The translations under genes were made by a program, and so were the position numbers. A DNA stretch of 64,000 nucleotides from Nocardioides sp. TRM66260-LWL. GTDB taxonomy: Bacteria > Actinomycetota > Actinomycetes > Propionibacteriales > Nocardioidaceae. The notes below the pieces were generated by a model that did not search any database, was not told where the DNA came from, and saw only the letters and a list, made by a program, of their open reading frames with translations. The DNA lies in the NCBI RefSeq assembly GCF_020075545.1, contig NZ_JAIQZK010000004.1:186001-250000 (forward strand), given 5' to 3'. Positions 1 through 11,383 of the stretch are shown here, in pieces. Position 1 is the first letter of the stretch. Each line of letters opens with the position of its first letter.

Positions 1-289
1 CCCAGGAGTCCTCGTCGTCGAGCCGGTCGAAGGCCGCCGAGCCCTGCCAGTCCTGCCAGGCGAGCTCGACGGAGTCCTTGACGCCCATCCGCCGCTGCTC
101 GGGGCTGTCGACGAAGAACAGCCCGCCGAGCGACCACCACGCCTGGCCGCCGAGGTTCGCGCGGTTCTCCTGGTCGAGCACGAGGACGCGCCGGCGTCCG
201 ACCGAGGCGGCCTCGTGGGCGGCGACCAGGCCGGCGAGACCGGCGCCGACGACGATCGCGTCCCAGGTGCGGGTGGTGGCATCGCTCAT
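1..289 (-). CDS. FAD-binding dehydrogenase, N-terminal part (runs off the left edge)
   Basis: Only the first 96 or so codons are in the window. The protein starts MSDATTRTWDAIVVGAGLAG, with the dinucleotide-binding signature VVGAGLAGLVAA near residues 13-24, then a DQENRANLGGQAWWSLGG segment. These match the FAD_binding_2 flavoproteins typified by M. tuberculosis Rv0785, related to 3-ketosteroid dehydrogenase/fumarate reductase-type enzymes. The substrate cannot be told from this part. The ATG is at 289-287. A CAGAGT hexamer lies seven bases upstream, so a leaderless transcript is possible. The gene is divergent from the small secreted protein at 433. Confidence 0.85.
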   Translation of the reverse strand, partial: MSDATTRTWDAIVVGAGLAGLVAAHEAASVGRRRVLVLDQENRANLGGQAWWSLGGLFFVDSPEQRRMGVKDSVELAWQDWQGSAAFDRLDDEDSW

Positions 290-432
290 GGGGCCGACTC
301 TGCCACCCCGGCGCGGCCGTCGGGCGGGCCGTCCGCATGGCCCGGTCGGACCATGGGCGCCTGACCCCGTCCGCGGGGCCCGGGGGCCGGACGGCGGCTC
401 ACCGACCGCGCCGGCCGGCCGATCGGGAGGTC

Positions 433-768
433 ATGCGCGCCGCGATCCCCGTCCTGGGGCTGGTGGCCGTGCTGGGCCCCTCCGCCGCCGGCCTCGCGTC
501 GGCGGCGACCCCCACCACGCCCCCCGTCCCCCGCCCTGCCCACCACGCGTCCGGAGCCGCCGGCTCCCCGGACTCCCCCACCCCGACGTCCGCCCCGACG
601 TCCGCCCGGCCGTGCCGGCTGCTGCCCTACCAGCCGCGGTACGGCGCGCCGGGTCGAGCCGGCGACGCCGCGACCGGCGGGATGGCCGCCCAGACCCTGG
701 TGGTGGTCGTCCCCCGGACGACGTGCAACACCCCGCGCTCCCGCTGGGACGCGCGGGGTGCCGACTGA
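433..768 (+). CDS. small secreted protein of unknown function
   Basis: A 111-residue protein. The ATG at 433 follows a GGGAGG ribosome binding site at 425-430. Residues 1-25 or so form a signal peptide (MRAAIPVLGLVAVLG, then an ASA-type cleavage site). A proline/threonine/serine-rich stretch follows, and the mature part has only two cysteines (PCRLLPYQ and TTCNTP) that could form one disulfide. No known domain is recognised. The last codons overlap an inverted repeat that could end transcription from both sides. Coding status rests on the ribosome binding site, the clean signal peptide and the lack of a better frame. Confidence 0.55.
   Translation: MRAAIPVLGLVAVLGPSAAGLASAATPTTPPVPRPAHHASGAAGSPDSPTPTSAPTSARPCRLLPYQPRYGAPGRAGDAATGGMAAQTLVVVVPRTTCNTPRSRWDARGAD
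729..760. terminator. inverted repeat inside the 3' end of the small secreted gene
   Basis: CACCCCGCGC (729-738) and GCGCGGGGTG (751-760) are perfect 10-base arms around a 12-base loop. They lie between the convergent stops at 768 and 793, and so could work as a bidirectional terminator. No T-tract follows, as is common in actinobacteria. Confidence 0.5.
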
Positions 769-792
769 CGCGGATCCGGCCGGGCCGGACCC

Positions 793-2760
793 TCAGCCCG
801 CGACCGCGCCGGCGAACTGGCTGGCGTGGAGTCGCGCGTAGGCGCCGCCGGCGTCCAGCAGCGCGTCGTAGGTGCCCTGCTCGACGATCCGCCCGTCCTC
901 CATGACGACGATCAGGTCGGCGTCGCGGATGGTCGAGAGCCGGTGCGCGATGACGAACGACGTGCGGTCGGCGCGCAGCGCGGCCATGGCCTGCTGCACC
1001 AGCACCTCGGTGCGGGTGTCGACCGACGAGGTGGCCTCGTCGAGGATCAGCAGGGCCGGATCGGTCAGAAACGCCCGCGCGATGGTCAGCAGCTGCCGCT
1101 CGCCCGAGGAGAGGTTGGTGCCGTCCTCGTCGACCCGGGTGTCGTAGCCGTCGGGCAGCGTGTGGACGAACCGGTCGACGAAGGTGGCCCGCGCGGCGGC
1201 GCGGATCTCCTCCTCGGTGGCGTCGGGCCGCCCGTAGGCGAGGTTCTCGCGGATCGTGCCGGCGAAGAGCCAGGTGTCCTGCAGCACCATGCCGATGCGG
1301 CTGCGCAGCGCGGTGCGCGAGAGCGACGCGACGTCGACGCCGTCGAGGGTGATGCGACCGCCGTCGAGGTCGTAGAAGCGCATGATCAGGTTGACCAGGG
1401 TGGTCTTGCCCGCACCGGTCGGACCGACGATCGCGACGGTCTGACCCGGCCGCGCGACCAGCGAGAGGTCCGCGATCAGCGGACGGTCGGGGGTGTAGGC
1501 GAAGTCGACGTGCTCGAAGGCGACCTCGCCGCGAGCGGCCCGGCCGGTCTGCGGCGTAGCGTCGCCGGTGACCGGCTCCTCCCCGGCGTCGAGCAGCTCG
1601 AAGACCCGCTCGGCCGACGCGACGCCCGACTGCAGCAGGTTGGCCATCGAGGCGACCGTGGTCAGCGGCTGGTTGAACTGGCGGGTGTACTGCACGAACG
1701 CCTGGACGTCGCCGACCGAGAGGGTGCCGGACGCCACTCGCAGGCCTCCGACGACCGCGACGAGCACGTAGTTGAGGTTCCCGATGAACATCATCAGCGG
1801 CATGATCAGGCCGCTGATGAACTGGGCCTTGAAGCTCACCTCGAAGAGCCCGGCGTTGTGCTCGGCGAAGGTCTCCTCGACCTCGGCGCGGCGGCCGAAC
1901 ACGCTGACCAGCGCGTGCCCCGAGAAGGCCTCCTCGATGTGGCCGTTGAGCTGCCCCGTGCGCCGCCACTGCGCCACGAACTGGCCCTGCGAGCGTCGCA
2001 TGACCGCGCGGGTGACGAGCAGCGAGATCGGCACGCTGACCAGGGCGATCAGCGCGAGGGTCGGCGAGATCGAGAGCATCATCGCCAGCACCGAAATCAC
2101 GGTCAGCAGGGAGGTGAGCAGCTGGCTCATCGTCTGCTGGAGGGTCTGGCTGACGTTGTCGATGTCGTTGGTGACGCGGCTCAGCAGCTCGCCGCGCGGC
2201 GAGCGGTCGAAGTACGAGAGCGGCAGGCGGTGGATCTTCTCCTCGACCTCCTGGCGCATCGCCCGGACGGTGCGCTGCACGACGCCGTTGAGCAGGTAGC
2301 CCGCCAGCCAGCCGAGCAGCGCCGCGGCGACGTACACGCCGAGCGTCAGGGTCAGCCAGGAGCCGACGGCGCCGAAGTCGACGCCCTGGCCGGGCACGAC
2401 GCCCTGGGCCCGGGCGACGTCGGGCAGCTGCGACTCCGGCACGCCCTCGAGCCGGCGTCCCAGGAAGCCGCGGACGACGAGGTCGGTGGCGTGCCCGAGC
2501 AGGCGCGGACCGACCGACATCAGGACGACGCTGACCACGCTGAGCGCGATCACGGCGATCGCCGGCACCGCCTCGGGACGCATGCGGCCCACGAGCCGCT
2601 TCGCCGACGGCCCGAAGCTCATCGCCTTCTGCGGCACGACGGCGCCGGCCATCGGGCCGTGGCGGGGGCCGCCGCCGGGCGCCTCGATCCGCTCGGTGGC
2701 CTTGAAGCCGGCGGACTTGTCCACCGGCGCCCCGCCGCGCGGGGACGACGTGCCGCTCAC
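793..2760 (-). CDS. ABC exporter half-transporter (canonical ATP site partner)
   Basis: A 655-residue fused permease-ATPase of the multidrug/lipid exporter type. A six-helix transmembrane domain spans about residues 65-370 and the nucleotide-binding domain the C-terminal 260 residues. Walker A is GPTGAGKTT (about 443), the signature is LSSGERQ (about 553) and Walker B is [12 protein letters not shown] with its catalytic glutamate; a switch histidine follows (IAHRLST). The GTG start at 2760 overlaps the upstream ABC gene's stop as GTGA, so the two are translationally coupled and probably form a heterodimer. The first 60 residues are an extra cytoplasmic extension. Substrate unknown; the tetR gene ahead suggests an inducible efflux role. 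Confidence 0.88.
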   Translation of the reverse strand: MSGTSSPRGGAPVDKSAGFKATERIEAPGGGPRHGPMAGAVVPQKAMSFGPSAKRLVGRMRPEAVPAIAVIALSVVSVVLMSVGPRLLGHATDLVVRGFLGRRLEGVPESQLPDVARAQGVVPGQGVDFGAVGSWLTLTLGVYVAAALLGWLAGYLLNGVVQRTVRAMRQEVEEKIHRLPLSYFDRSPRGELLSRVTNDIDNVSQTLQQTMSQLLTSLLTVISVLAMMLSISPTLALIALVSVPISLLVTRAVMRRSQGQFVAQWRRTGQLNGHIEEAFSGHALVSVFGRRAEVEETFAEHNAGLFEVSFKAQFISGLIMPLMMFIGNLNYVLVAVVGGLRVASGTLSVGDVQAFVQYTRQFNQPLTTVASMANLLQSGVASAERVFELLDAGEEPVTGDATPQTGRAARGEVAFEHVDFAYTPDRPLIADLSLVARPGQTVAIVGPTGAGKTTLVNLIMRFYDLDGGRITLDGVDVASLSRTALRSRIGMVLQDTWLFAGTIRENLAYGRPDATEEEIRAAARATFVDRFVHTLPDGYDTRVDEDGTNLSSGERQLLTIARAFLTDPALLILDEATSSVDTRTEVLVQQAMAALRADRTSFVIAHRLSTIRDADLIVVMEDGRIVEQGTYDALLDAGGAYARLHASQFAGAVAG

Positions 2761-4526
2761 GCGAGCACCTCCTCGGCTCGCTCGGCCCGGTCGGCCCGGT
2801 CGGCGGCCGTGATCTGGGAGTCCACGATCTCGCGGTAGGTCGGGCAGGTCGCCAGCAGCTCGTCGTGGGTGCCGGCGCCGACGACCCGGCCGTCGTCGAG
2901 CACGACGATCCGGTCGGCGTCGCGGATCGTGGAGACCCGCTGGGCGACGACCAGCACCGTGGCGTCGCGAGTGACCGGACGCAGCGCCGCGCGCAGCCGG
3001 GCGTCGGTGGCGAGGTCGAGGGCGGAGAAGGAGTCGTCGAAGAGGTAGACGGCCGGCCGGCGCACCACGGCCCGGGCGATCGCGAGCCGCTGCCGCTGAC
3101 CGCCCGAGAAGTTCGTGCCGCCCTGGGCGACCGGCGCGTCGAGACCCTCCGGCAGCGCCTCGACGAAGTCGCGCGCCTGGGCGATCTCCAGCGCCCGCCA
3201 CATGGCGTCGTCGTCGGCGTCCCGGGCGCCGTGGGCGAGGTTGGAGCGGAGGGTGCCGCTGAACAGGTACGCCTTCTGCGGCACCAGGCCGAGCTCGGCC
3301 CACAGCGTCTCGGGGTCGAGGTCGCGCACGTCGACGCCGCCGACCCGCACCTGGCCGCCGGTCGCGTCGAAGAGCCGCGGCACGAGGTTGACGAGCGTCG
3401 ACTTGCCGGCGCCGGTGGAGCCGACGACCGCGACCGTCTCGCCCGGCCGGGCCACCAGGTCGACGCCGTGCAGCACCGGCGACTCCGCGCCGGGGTAGGC
3501 GAAGGTGACGTCGACGAGCTCGAGGTGGCCGCGGCGGGCGGGGTCGAGCGCGAGCGGACGCTCCGGCGGGCGCACCGAGGTCTCGGTCTGCAGCACCTCG
3601 ACGATGCGGTCGGCGCACACGGCGGAGCGGGGCACCTGCATGAGCATGAAGGTCGCCATCATCACCGACATCAGGATCTGCATCAGGTAGGCGAGGAAGG
3701 CGGTGAGGGCGCCGGGCTGCATCTGGCCGGCGTCGACCCGGTGCCCGCCGAACCAGATGACGGCGACGCTGGAGACGTTCACGACCAGCATGACGAGCGG
3801 GAACATCGTGGCCATCCAGCGTCCGGCCCGCGTGGCGACGTCGGTGAGGCCGTCGTTCGCGCCGCCGAACCGCTGCGTCTCGTGCCGCTCGCGGACGAAG
3901 GCCCGCACGACCCGGATGCCGGTGATCTGCTCGCGCAGCACCCGGTTGACCTCGTCGATGCGGCCCTGCATCTCGCGGAAGCTCGGCACCATCCGGCTCA
4001 CGACGAACCCGACCGAGACGAAGAGCGCGGGCACGACCACGAGCAGGATCCAGCCGAGGCCGACGTCCTCGCGCAGCGCCATCACCACGCCTCCGACCAT
4101 CATGATCGGCGAGCTGACGGCGATCAGGCAGGCCATGACGACGAGCATCTGCACCTGCTGGACGTCGTTGGTCGTGCGGGTGATCAGCGACGGCGCGCCG
4201 ATCTGCTGCACCTCGCGCGCCGAGAAGGTGCCGACCCGGCGGAAGAGGTCGCGACGCAGGTCGCGGCCGAAGGCCATCGCGGTGCGGGCGCCGAACCACG
4301 CGGCGCCGAGCGAGCAGACGATCTGGGCGACCGAGACGGCCAGCATGACCCCGCCGAGGCGCCAGATCGTGCCGGAGTCGCCGGTGACGACGCCCTCGTC
4401 GATGATCCGGGCGTTGATGCTGGGCAGGTAGAGCATGGCGATCACGCCGGCGCCCTGGAGCAGCAGCACGGCGAGCAGCCAGGCCCGGTGGGGCCGCAGG
4501 CGCTCGCGGAGCAGGGTGGTGAGCAT
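2757..4526 (-). CDS. ABC exporter half-transporter (degenerate ATP site partner)
   Basis: A 589-residue permease-ATPase. Transmembrane domain about residues 15-300, then Walker [10 protein letters not shown] (about 372), signature FSGGQRQR (about 474) and Walker [13 protein letters not shown], in which aspartate replaces the usual catalytic glutamate. The switch position reads VAQRVST, with glutamine for histidine. Such loss of catalytic residues in one partner is the hallmark of heterodimeric exporters of the TM287/288 and BmrCD type, and fits pairing with the canonical partner at 793-2760. The ATG lies one base after the tetR stop (TGACATG), so tetR and both ABC genes form one operon. Confidence 0.88.
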   Translation of the reverse strand: MLTTLLRERLRPHRAWLLAVLLLQGAGVIAMLYLPSINARIIDEGVVTGDSGTIWRLGGVMLAVSVAQIVCSLGAAWFGARTAMAFGRDLRRDLFRRVGTFSAREVQQIGAPSLITRTTNDVQQVQMLVVMACLIAVSSPIMMVGGVVMALREDVGLGWILLVVVPALFVSVGFVVSRMVPSFREMQGRIDEVNRVLREQITGIRVVRAFVRERHETQRFGGANDGLTDVATRAGRWMATMFPLVMLVVNVSSVAVIWFGGHRVDAGQMQPGALTAFLAYLMQILMSVMMATFMLMQVPRSAVCADRIVEVLQTETSVRPPERPLALDPARRGHLELVDVTFAYPGAESPVLHGVDLVARPGETVAVVGSTGAGKSTLVNLVPRLFDATGGQVRVGGVDVRDLDPETLWAELGLVPQKAYLFSGTLRSNLAHGARDADDDAMWRALEIAQARDFVEALPEGLDAPVAQGGTNFSGGQRQRLAIARAVVRRPAVYLFDDSFSALDLATDARLRAALRPVTRDATVLVVAQRVSTIRDADRIVVLDDGRVVGAGTHDELLATCPTYREIVDSQITAADRADRAERAEEVLA

Positions 4527-4527
4527 G

Positions 4528-5136
4528 TCAGCGATTCCTTCGGCTGGAGGAGGTGGCCTCGAGCAGTCCGTGCAGGAGGGTGTCGACGACCTGCTCGGGT
4601 GCGAGCAGGTGGCCGTCGGAGATGTGCGGATGGGTGCCCGCGAAGGTCAGCAGGCGCAGGCGGTGGACGAACTCCTCGGCCGGCACGGTGAGCCGCGCGG
4701 CGTCCTCGCCCACGACGCCGACCATGAGCTCGACCAGCCGGGCGCGGTGCTCGTCGGCGTGGGGGTGGTCGTGCGCCGGCGGCTTGACCAGGCCCACGCG
4801 CCGCATGAGGTCGAAGGTGGCGCGCCAGCGCTGCTGGAGGACGGCCACCAGGCGGCGCAGCCGCTCGTCCAGCGGCTGCGCGGGGTCGATCTCGGCGATC
4901 CGGTCGAAGATCTCGCCCGGCTCGAAGGCGCGCGCGACCGCGAGGTCGACGAGCTCGTCCTTCGACTCCACGACCCGGAAGATCGTCCCCTCGGCCACGC
5001 CGGCCGCCTCGGCGATCTGCCGCGTCGTCACCTCGCGACCGTGCTCGCGCAGCAGGCGCAGCGTCGTCACGACGAGGTGCTCGCGCCGCTCCTCCGGCGC
5101 CATCGGACGGGCGCGGGCGCGGGTCGGCGTCGGCAT
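4528..5136 (-). CDS. TetR-family transcriptional repressor
   Basis: A 202-residue regulator with an N-terminal helix-turn-helix (TTRQIAEAAGVAEGTIFRVV, about residues 38-57) and a variable ligand-binding C-terminal domain. The ATG at 5136 is preferred to a start at 5166, because the longer form would begin inside the operator palindrome. A TACCCT hexamer seven bases before this ATG suggests a leaderless message. The gene heads the operon with both ABC exporter halves, so it most likely represses itself and the exporter until a substrate binds. Confidence 0.87.
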   Translation of the reverse strand: MPTPTRARARPMAPEERREHLVVTTLRLLREHGREVTTRQIAEAAGVAEGTIFRVVESKDELVDLAVARAFEPGEIFDRIAEIDPAQPLDERLRRLVAVLQQRWRATFDLMRRVGLVKPPAHDHPHADEHRARLVELMVGVVGEDAARLTVPAEEFVHRLRLLTFAGTHPHISDGHLLAPEQVVDTLLHGLLEATSSSRRNR

Positions 5137-5150
5137 GACGTCCAGGGTAA

Positions 5151-5170
5151 GTGAGTGAGTGCTCACTCAC
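5151..5170. promoter_or_regulatory. TetR operator palindrome
   Basis: GTGAGTGAG and CTCACTCAC are perfect 9-base arms around a 2-base centre. The site sits just upstream of the -10-like TACCCT (5148-5143 on the minus strand) of tetR, where a bound dimer would block RNA polymerase. The same motif type is common for TetR autoregulators. Confidence 0.8.
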
Positions 5171-5186
5171 AAGGCGACCAGCGTCG

Positions 5187-5273
5187 GTTTCATCGGTCAA
5201 CCGATGAAACTGGCACTGGGCCGATGAAGTTTCAGCGTGCAGGCGCGAGTTTCATCGGTCAGCCGATGAAACT
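5187..5273. repeat. intergenic palindrome cluster, word TTTCATCGG
   Basis: Two near-identical palindromes, 5187-5210 and 5248-5273, are built from the word TTTCATCGG and its reverse complement with 4-base centres TCAA and TCAG. A single inverted copy (CCGATGAAGTTTCA, 5221-5234) lies between them. The block fills the space between the tetR promoter and the pdxH stop and contains no gene. It may act as the pdxH terminator, but the repeated design goes beyond what a terminator needs. Confidence 0.85.
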
Positions 5274-5283
5274 GCCGAGCCCT

Positions 5284-6006
5284 CTACGGCGCCAGCCGCT
5301 CCAGGCCCCACGCACCGTCGGCCCGGCGCCGGTAGACCAGCCGGTCGTGCAGGCGCCCGGTGCGCCCCTGCCACAGCTCCACCGCGGACGGCCGGACGAG
5401 GTAGCCGCCCCAGGCGTCGGGCACGGGGACCTCGCCGCCGGCGAAGCGGGCCTCGGCGTCGGCGTACGACTCCTCGAGCTCGGCGCGCGAAGGCACCGTG
5501 CTCGACTGCCGCGAGGCCCACGCGCCGAGCTGGGACGAGCGCGGGCGCACCGCGAAGTACGCCTCGACGGTGGCGCGCGGGAGCGGCTCGGCGACGCCCT
5601 CGACACGCACTTGCCGCTCGAGGTCGTGCCACGGGAAGAGCAGGGAGCAGCGGGGCTCGGCGGCCAGCGCGGCGCCCTTGCGCGAGCCGTGGTTGGTGTA
5701 GAAGACGAAGCCCTCGGCCGTCAGTTCCTTGAGCAGGACGATGCGCGCCGACGGCGTGCCGTCGGCGTCGACGGTGGCCACGACCATCGCGTTGGGCTCG
5801 TGGACGCCGGCCGCGACGGCGTCGTCGAACCAGCGGGAGAACTGGGCGAGCGGGTCGGCGGCGACGTCGGCCTCGTCGAGGCCGGCGCGGGCGTAGTCCT
5901 CGCGCAGACCGGCGAGGTCGAGGTGCACGCCCTCCCCGGCCGCCGACGGGCCGGACGCGGAGTCGGACGCGGAGTCGGACGACGCGGGATTCGATGCGGG
6001 CGCCAT
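5284..6006 (-). CDS. pdxH: pyridoxamine 5'-phosphate oxidase
   Basis: A 240-residue FMN-dependent oxidase that makes pyridoxal 5'-phosphate from pyridoxamine or pyridoxine phosphate. Family landmarks are ARIVLLKEL, GFVFYTNHGSRKG (FMN phosphate contacts), PRSSQLGAWASRQS and the C-terminal RLHDRLVYRR. The first 25 residues are a Ser/Ala/Asp-rich low-complexity tail with repeated SDSAS units, absent from most homologues; a later start is possible but none has a better ribosome binding site. The gene is divergent from the citrate synthase at 6120. Confidence 0.93.
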   Translation of the reverse strand: MAPASNPASSDSASDSASGPSAAGEGVHLDLAGLREDYARAGLDEADVAADPLAQFSRWFDDAVAAGVHEPNAMVVATVDADGTPSARIVLLKELTAEGFVFYTNHGSRKGAALAAEPRCSLLFPWHDLERQVRVEGVAEPLPRATVEAYFAVRPRSSQLGAWASRQSSTVPSRAELEESYADAEARFAGGEVPVPDAWGGYLVRPSAVELWQGRTGRLHDRLVYRRRADGAWGLERLAP

Positions 6007-6119
6007 GTCCTCGACGGTAGAGGGTGGTGCAGAATGCGGCCGACATCCCCTCATCGCGCGTCACGCGCGCGATCGGGCCCCGATCGGGCGCCCCACCGAG
6101 CTGACGAGGAGCCAGACCC

Positions 6120-7223
6120 ATGGCCGAGGTACACCACGGACTGGAAGGCGTCGTCGCCTTCGAGACGCAGATCGCCGAGCCCGACAAGGAGGGCTCCGCC
6201 CTGCGCTACCGGGGTGTCGACATCGAGGACATCGTCGGCCGCGTCCCGTTCGAGAACGTCTGGGGCCTGCTGATCGACGGCTCGTACACGCCGGGCCTCC
6301 CGGCCGCCGAGGCCTACAACCTGCCGGTGCACACCGGCGACGTCCGGGTCGACGTCCAGGCCGCGATCGCGATGCTCAAGCCGGCCTTCGGCTTCGGCCA
6401 GACCTACGACATCACCGACGAGCAGGCCCGCGAGGACCTCGCCCGCGTCGCGGTCATGGTGCTCTCCTACGCCGCCCAGTCCGCCCGCGGCCTCGTCGCC
6501 CCGGTCGTGCCGCAGAAGGTCGTCGACGAGGGCGCGACCCTCGCCGAGCGCTTCCTGATCCGCTGGAAGGGCGAGGCCGACCCCAAGCACGTCAAGGCGA
6601 TCGACGCCTACTGGAGCAGCGCGGCCGAGCACGGCATGAACGCCTCCACCTTCACCGCCCGCGTCATCACCTCCACCGGCGCCGACGTCGCGGCCGCGTT
6701 CTCCGGCGCGATCGGCGCGATGAGCGGTCCGCTTCACGGCGGCGCCCCCTCGCGCGTGCTCGGCATGATCGAGGACGTCGAGCGCACCGGCGACGCGCAG
6801 GCCTACGTCAAGCAGCTCCTCGACTCCGGCGAGCGGCTGATGGGCTTCGGCCACCGCGTCTACCGCGCCGAGGACCCCCGCGCCCGCGTGCTGCGGCGCA
6901 CCGCCCGCGAGCTCGGCGCGCCCCGCTACGAGGTCGCCGAGGCGCTGGAGAAGGCCGCCCTCGCCGAGCTGCGTGAGCGCCGCCCCGACCGCGTGCTCGA
7001 GACCAACGTCGAGTTCTGGGCCGCGATCGTCCTCGACTTCGCCGAGGTCCCGGCGCACATGTTCACCTCGATGTTCACCTGCGCGCGCACCGGCGGCTGG
7101 TCGGCGCACATCCTGGAGCAGAAGCGCACCGGCCGACTGATCCGCCCCTCGGCGATCTACACCGGCCCCGCCGCCCGCCCGGCCGACGCGGTCGACGGCT
7201 GGAAGGCCGAGTGGGCCGGCTGA
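6120..7223 (+). CDS. citrate synthase (second-type, CitA-like)
   Basis: A 367-residue type I-like short citrate synthase condensing acetyl-CoA and oxaloacetate. Catalytic motifs are visible: SGPLHGGAP with the first histidine, MGFGHRVYRAEDPRA with the second, and an aspartate in ETNVEFWAA. Length and start (MAEVHHGLEGVVAFET) match the actinobacterial citrate synthase 2/CitA group, not the larger gltA type. GACGAGGAG lies upstream as the ribosome binding site. A strong hairpin follows the stop. Confidence 0.93.
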   Translation: MAEVHHGLEGVVAFETQIAEPDKEGSALRYRGVDIEDIVGRVPFENVWGLLIDGSYTPGLPAAEAYNLPVHTGDVRVDVQAAIAMLKPAFGFGQTYDITDEQAREDLARVAVMVLSYAAQSARGLVAPVVPQKVVDEGATLAERFLIRWKGEADPKHVKAIDAYWSSAAEHGMNASTFTARVITSTGADVAAAFSGAIGAMSGPLHGGAPSRVLGMIEDVERTGDAQAYVKQLLDSGERLMGFGHRVYRAEDPRARVLRRTARELGAPRYEVAEALEKAALAELRERRPDRVLETNVEFWAAIVLDFAEVPAHMFTSMFTCARTGGWSAHILEQKRTGRLIRPSAIYTGPAARPADAVDGWKAEWAG

Positions 7224-7241
7224 GCCGCCCCCGCTGACGCC

Positions 7242-7278
7242 ACGAGGGCCGTCCCCCGCTTCGGGGGACGGCCCTCGT
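7242..7278. terminator. bidirectional terminator hairpin
   Basis: A perfect 17-base-pair stem (7242-7258 with 7262-7278) closes a CTT loop, just after the citrate synthase stop and ahead of the convergent secreted-protein gene ending at 7317. It can serve both genes. Confidence 0.85.
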
Positions 7279-7316
7279 CTCTGTGCGGTCGCGAGCGCGA
7301 GCCCGGACGGCGCGGC

Positions 7317-8015
7317 TCAGCCGATCGCCGCTCCCCCGATCCCGCCGACGGCACCGCCGACGCCGCCGACGACCCCGCCGACGGCGTCGGTCAGGCGTCC
7401 GACGAACCAGCTGGTGCGGCCCATCCCGCCTGCGACGTCGAGCGAGATGTGCACGTGGTCGCGGTGGCGCAGCGTCGGGGAGCAGCCCTTGAGCTGCTTG
7501 CAGCCGGCGTTGAGGTAGGGCTGCGGACGGAAGCCGTCGTAGCTGGAGTAGATGCGGTCGTTCCAGATCACGTACATGACGCCGAGCCGCCGCGCGCGGG
7601 CGTCCTGCTCGCCGTGACCGTCGGTGGCGAAGAGCCAGTCGAGCAGCTCGCGGGCCGCGACCCGGCCGGCGTGGGTGCGGGCGCTGACCATCCAGTCGAG
7701 CGCGCGTCCCTCCTTGTGCTCCGAGCGACCGCCCACGTCGCAGGCGCGGCTGATGCCGCCGGGCGTGCCCGGGAAGCGCCGGTCGAGGTACTGCATGAGG
7801 TAGACCGCGCCCGGCTTCGGCTTCGGCGAGCAGCGGGTCTGGGGCTGGTACTGCGCGTAGCCCTCGATCGGCGGCAGGGGCGCGCGGGCGAAGGCCGGTG
7901 CGGCCGTCGCGACGAGCGCCGCGAGGACGGCGAGCAGGCGGAGGAGGTGACGGGACCGCCGGCGGGGAGCGGCGGCCGTGGTGCGGTGGTCGTGGGTGCT
8001 GGCGTGGAGGTGCAC
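7317..8015 (-). CDS. secreted ARB_07466/M15-like domain protein
   Basis: About 232 residues from the GTG at 8015, which has a GGAGA ribosome binding site six bases upstream; an ATG at 8033 in frame lacks one. Arginine-rich N-region, hydrophobic signal segment (LLRLLAVLAALVATAAPAFA), then a globular domain with SEHKEGRALDWMV and a terminal HRDHVHISL. The H-x3-G-x-A-x-D plus HxH arrangement resembles zinc sites of LAS/M15 peptidases and is typical of the ARB_07466-like domain; cleavage of peptidoglycan is plausible but unproven. The last 25 residues are a glycine/valine-rich tail of GGVVGG-type repeats, possibly a wall or membrane anchor. Confidence 0.75.
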   Translation of the reverse strand: MHLHASTHDHRTTAAAPRRRSRHLLRLLAVLAALVATAAPAFARAPLPPIEGYAQYQPQTRCSPKPKPGAVYLMQYLDRRFPGTPGGISRACDVGGRSEHKEGRALDWMVSARTHAGRVAARELLDWLFATDGHGEQDARARRLGVMYVIWNDRIYSSYDGFRPQPYLNAGCKQLKGCSPTLRHRDHVHISLDVAGGMGRTSWFVGRLTDAVGGVVGGVGGAVGGIGGAAIG

Positions 8016-8183
8016 GGGACGTCTCCGAGACATCGACGACGCCTGCGGACGGGGGCGCAGGCCATTCCGGGACGGCCCCGGAACTCCGCGACGTTATGTC
8101 GCGCCTGCGGGGCGGCTCCGGCGCTTCGCCGCCGCTCTGCCCGAAGGGACACGACCCGTCCGGGCGGCGGCTCCTCCGTTCGG

Positions 8184-10302
<2,119 letters not shown>

Positions 10303-10363
10303 GGGCCTCGGGGCCCGGTCTGGACCGGGACCGACAGCCCCTGCCCCCGCCCTCCGACCTGGC

Positions 10364-10369
10364 TAGCCT
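10364..10369 (+). promoter_or_regulatory. -10 element of a leaderless promoter (esterase)
   Basis: TAGCCT is followed six bases later by the GTG at 10376, so transcription would begin at the start codon. No -35 consensus is obvious. Confidence 0.6.
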
Positions 10370-10375
10370 CGAGAG

Positions 10376-11383
10376 GTGGCCAGCCACGGCCCTCGGGCCG
10401 AGCACGACCCTCTGCCGCTCCCGCCCTCGCCGCGGGAGCGCTCGCGGACGCGCCTGCGGGTGATCCCGCTGCTGCTCGCCGCCGTCCTGGTCTTCCTGCT
10501 CACCGACGTGCTCGTGGACGTCACCGACCGGCCCGCGCATGCGGCGTCCTTCCGCTCCGGCACCACGACGCACCGGCTGGACGTCGACGGGCTGCACCGC
10601 TCCTACCGCCTCTACCGTCCCGACGCCTCCGCCGCGCCCCGGCCGCTGGTCGTCGTCCTGCATCCCGGGTTCGGGGACGCCGCGCAGGCCGAGCGCGACT
10701 ACGGCTGGGACGCCGTGGCGCGGCGCGCGGGCCTGCTGGTGGCCTACCCGGACGGCTACCGCGGCAGCTGGAACGCCGGCACCTGCTGCGGACCGGCGGC
10801 CGAGCGTCCCGTCGACGACGTCGTCTTCGTCCGGGCGGTCGTGGACGACGTCGCGGCCCACGTCCCGCTCGACCGCGGCCGCGTCCATGCCGTCGGGTTC
10901 TCCAACGGGGCGATGCTCGCCGAGCGCCTGGCCTGCGCCACCGACCTCCTCGCCGGCGTCGCGGAGGTCGCCGGCCTGCGCGTCGTGGCCTCGTGCGCGC
11001 CGCCCGCGCCGGTCTCGGTGCTCTACGTGCACGGCACGGCGGACGCGAACGTCCCGTGGTCCGGCGGCCCCGGCACCGGGCCGGCCGCCGTCGCGGGCCA
11101 GCCGCGGGCCGCGAGCCTGGACGACTGGCGCCGGGTCGACGCGCCGTGCGGCGCCGTCCGTCGGACGAGTGACGCCGGGGTGGAGCGGTCGACGACCCGC
11201 TGCGCGGGCGGACGTCGGGTCGACGCGGTCCTCCTCGACGGGGCGGGCCACCAGTACCCGGGAGCCCGCCGACGTCCCCTGGTCGAGCGCACGCTCGGCC
11301 TCCCCCCGCCGTCGCGGGCGATCGACGCCACCGCCGAGATCTGGGCCTTCCTGGCGGCGGTCCCGGCCCGGTCGCCCCGGTGA
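10376..11383 (+). CDS. LpqC/PHB-depolymerase-like secreted esterase
   Basis: A 335-residue alpha/beta hydrolase. An N-terminal membrane anchor or signal (VIPLLLAAVLVFLLTDVLV, about residues 30-48) is followed by VVVLHPGFGD (oxyanion region), the nucleophile elbow VGFSNGAM, YVHGTADANVPW carrying the acid, and the histidine in DGAGHQYPG. This is the family of poly(3-hydroxybutyrate) depolymerases and feruloyl esterases. Substrate unknown. Its stop (TGA) is directly adjacent to that of the convergent topoisomerase gene, the two together reading TGATCA. Confidence 0.85.
   Translation: MASHGPRAEHDPLPLPPSPRERSRTRLRVIPLLLAAVLVFLLTDVLVDVTDRPAHAASFRSGTTTHRLDVDGLHRSYRLYRPDASAAPRPLVVVLHPGFGDAAQAERDYGWDAVARRAGLLVAYPDGYRGSWNAGTCCGPAAERPVDDVVFVRAVVDDVAAHVPLDRGRVHAVGFSNGAMLAERLACATDLLAGVAEVAGLRVVASCAPPAPVSVLYVHGTADANVPWSGGPGTGPAAVAGQPRAASLDDWRRVDAPCGAVRRTSDAGVERSTTRCAGGRRVDAVLLDGAGHQYPGARRRPLVERTLGLPPPSRAIDATAEIWAFLAAVPARSPR

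Noticed and set aside
5187..5273. Attachment sites or transposon ends
   Set aside because: No integrase, transposase or target-site duplication is seen nearby; reported as palindromes only.
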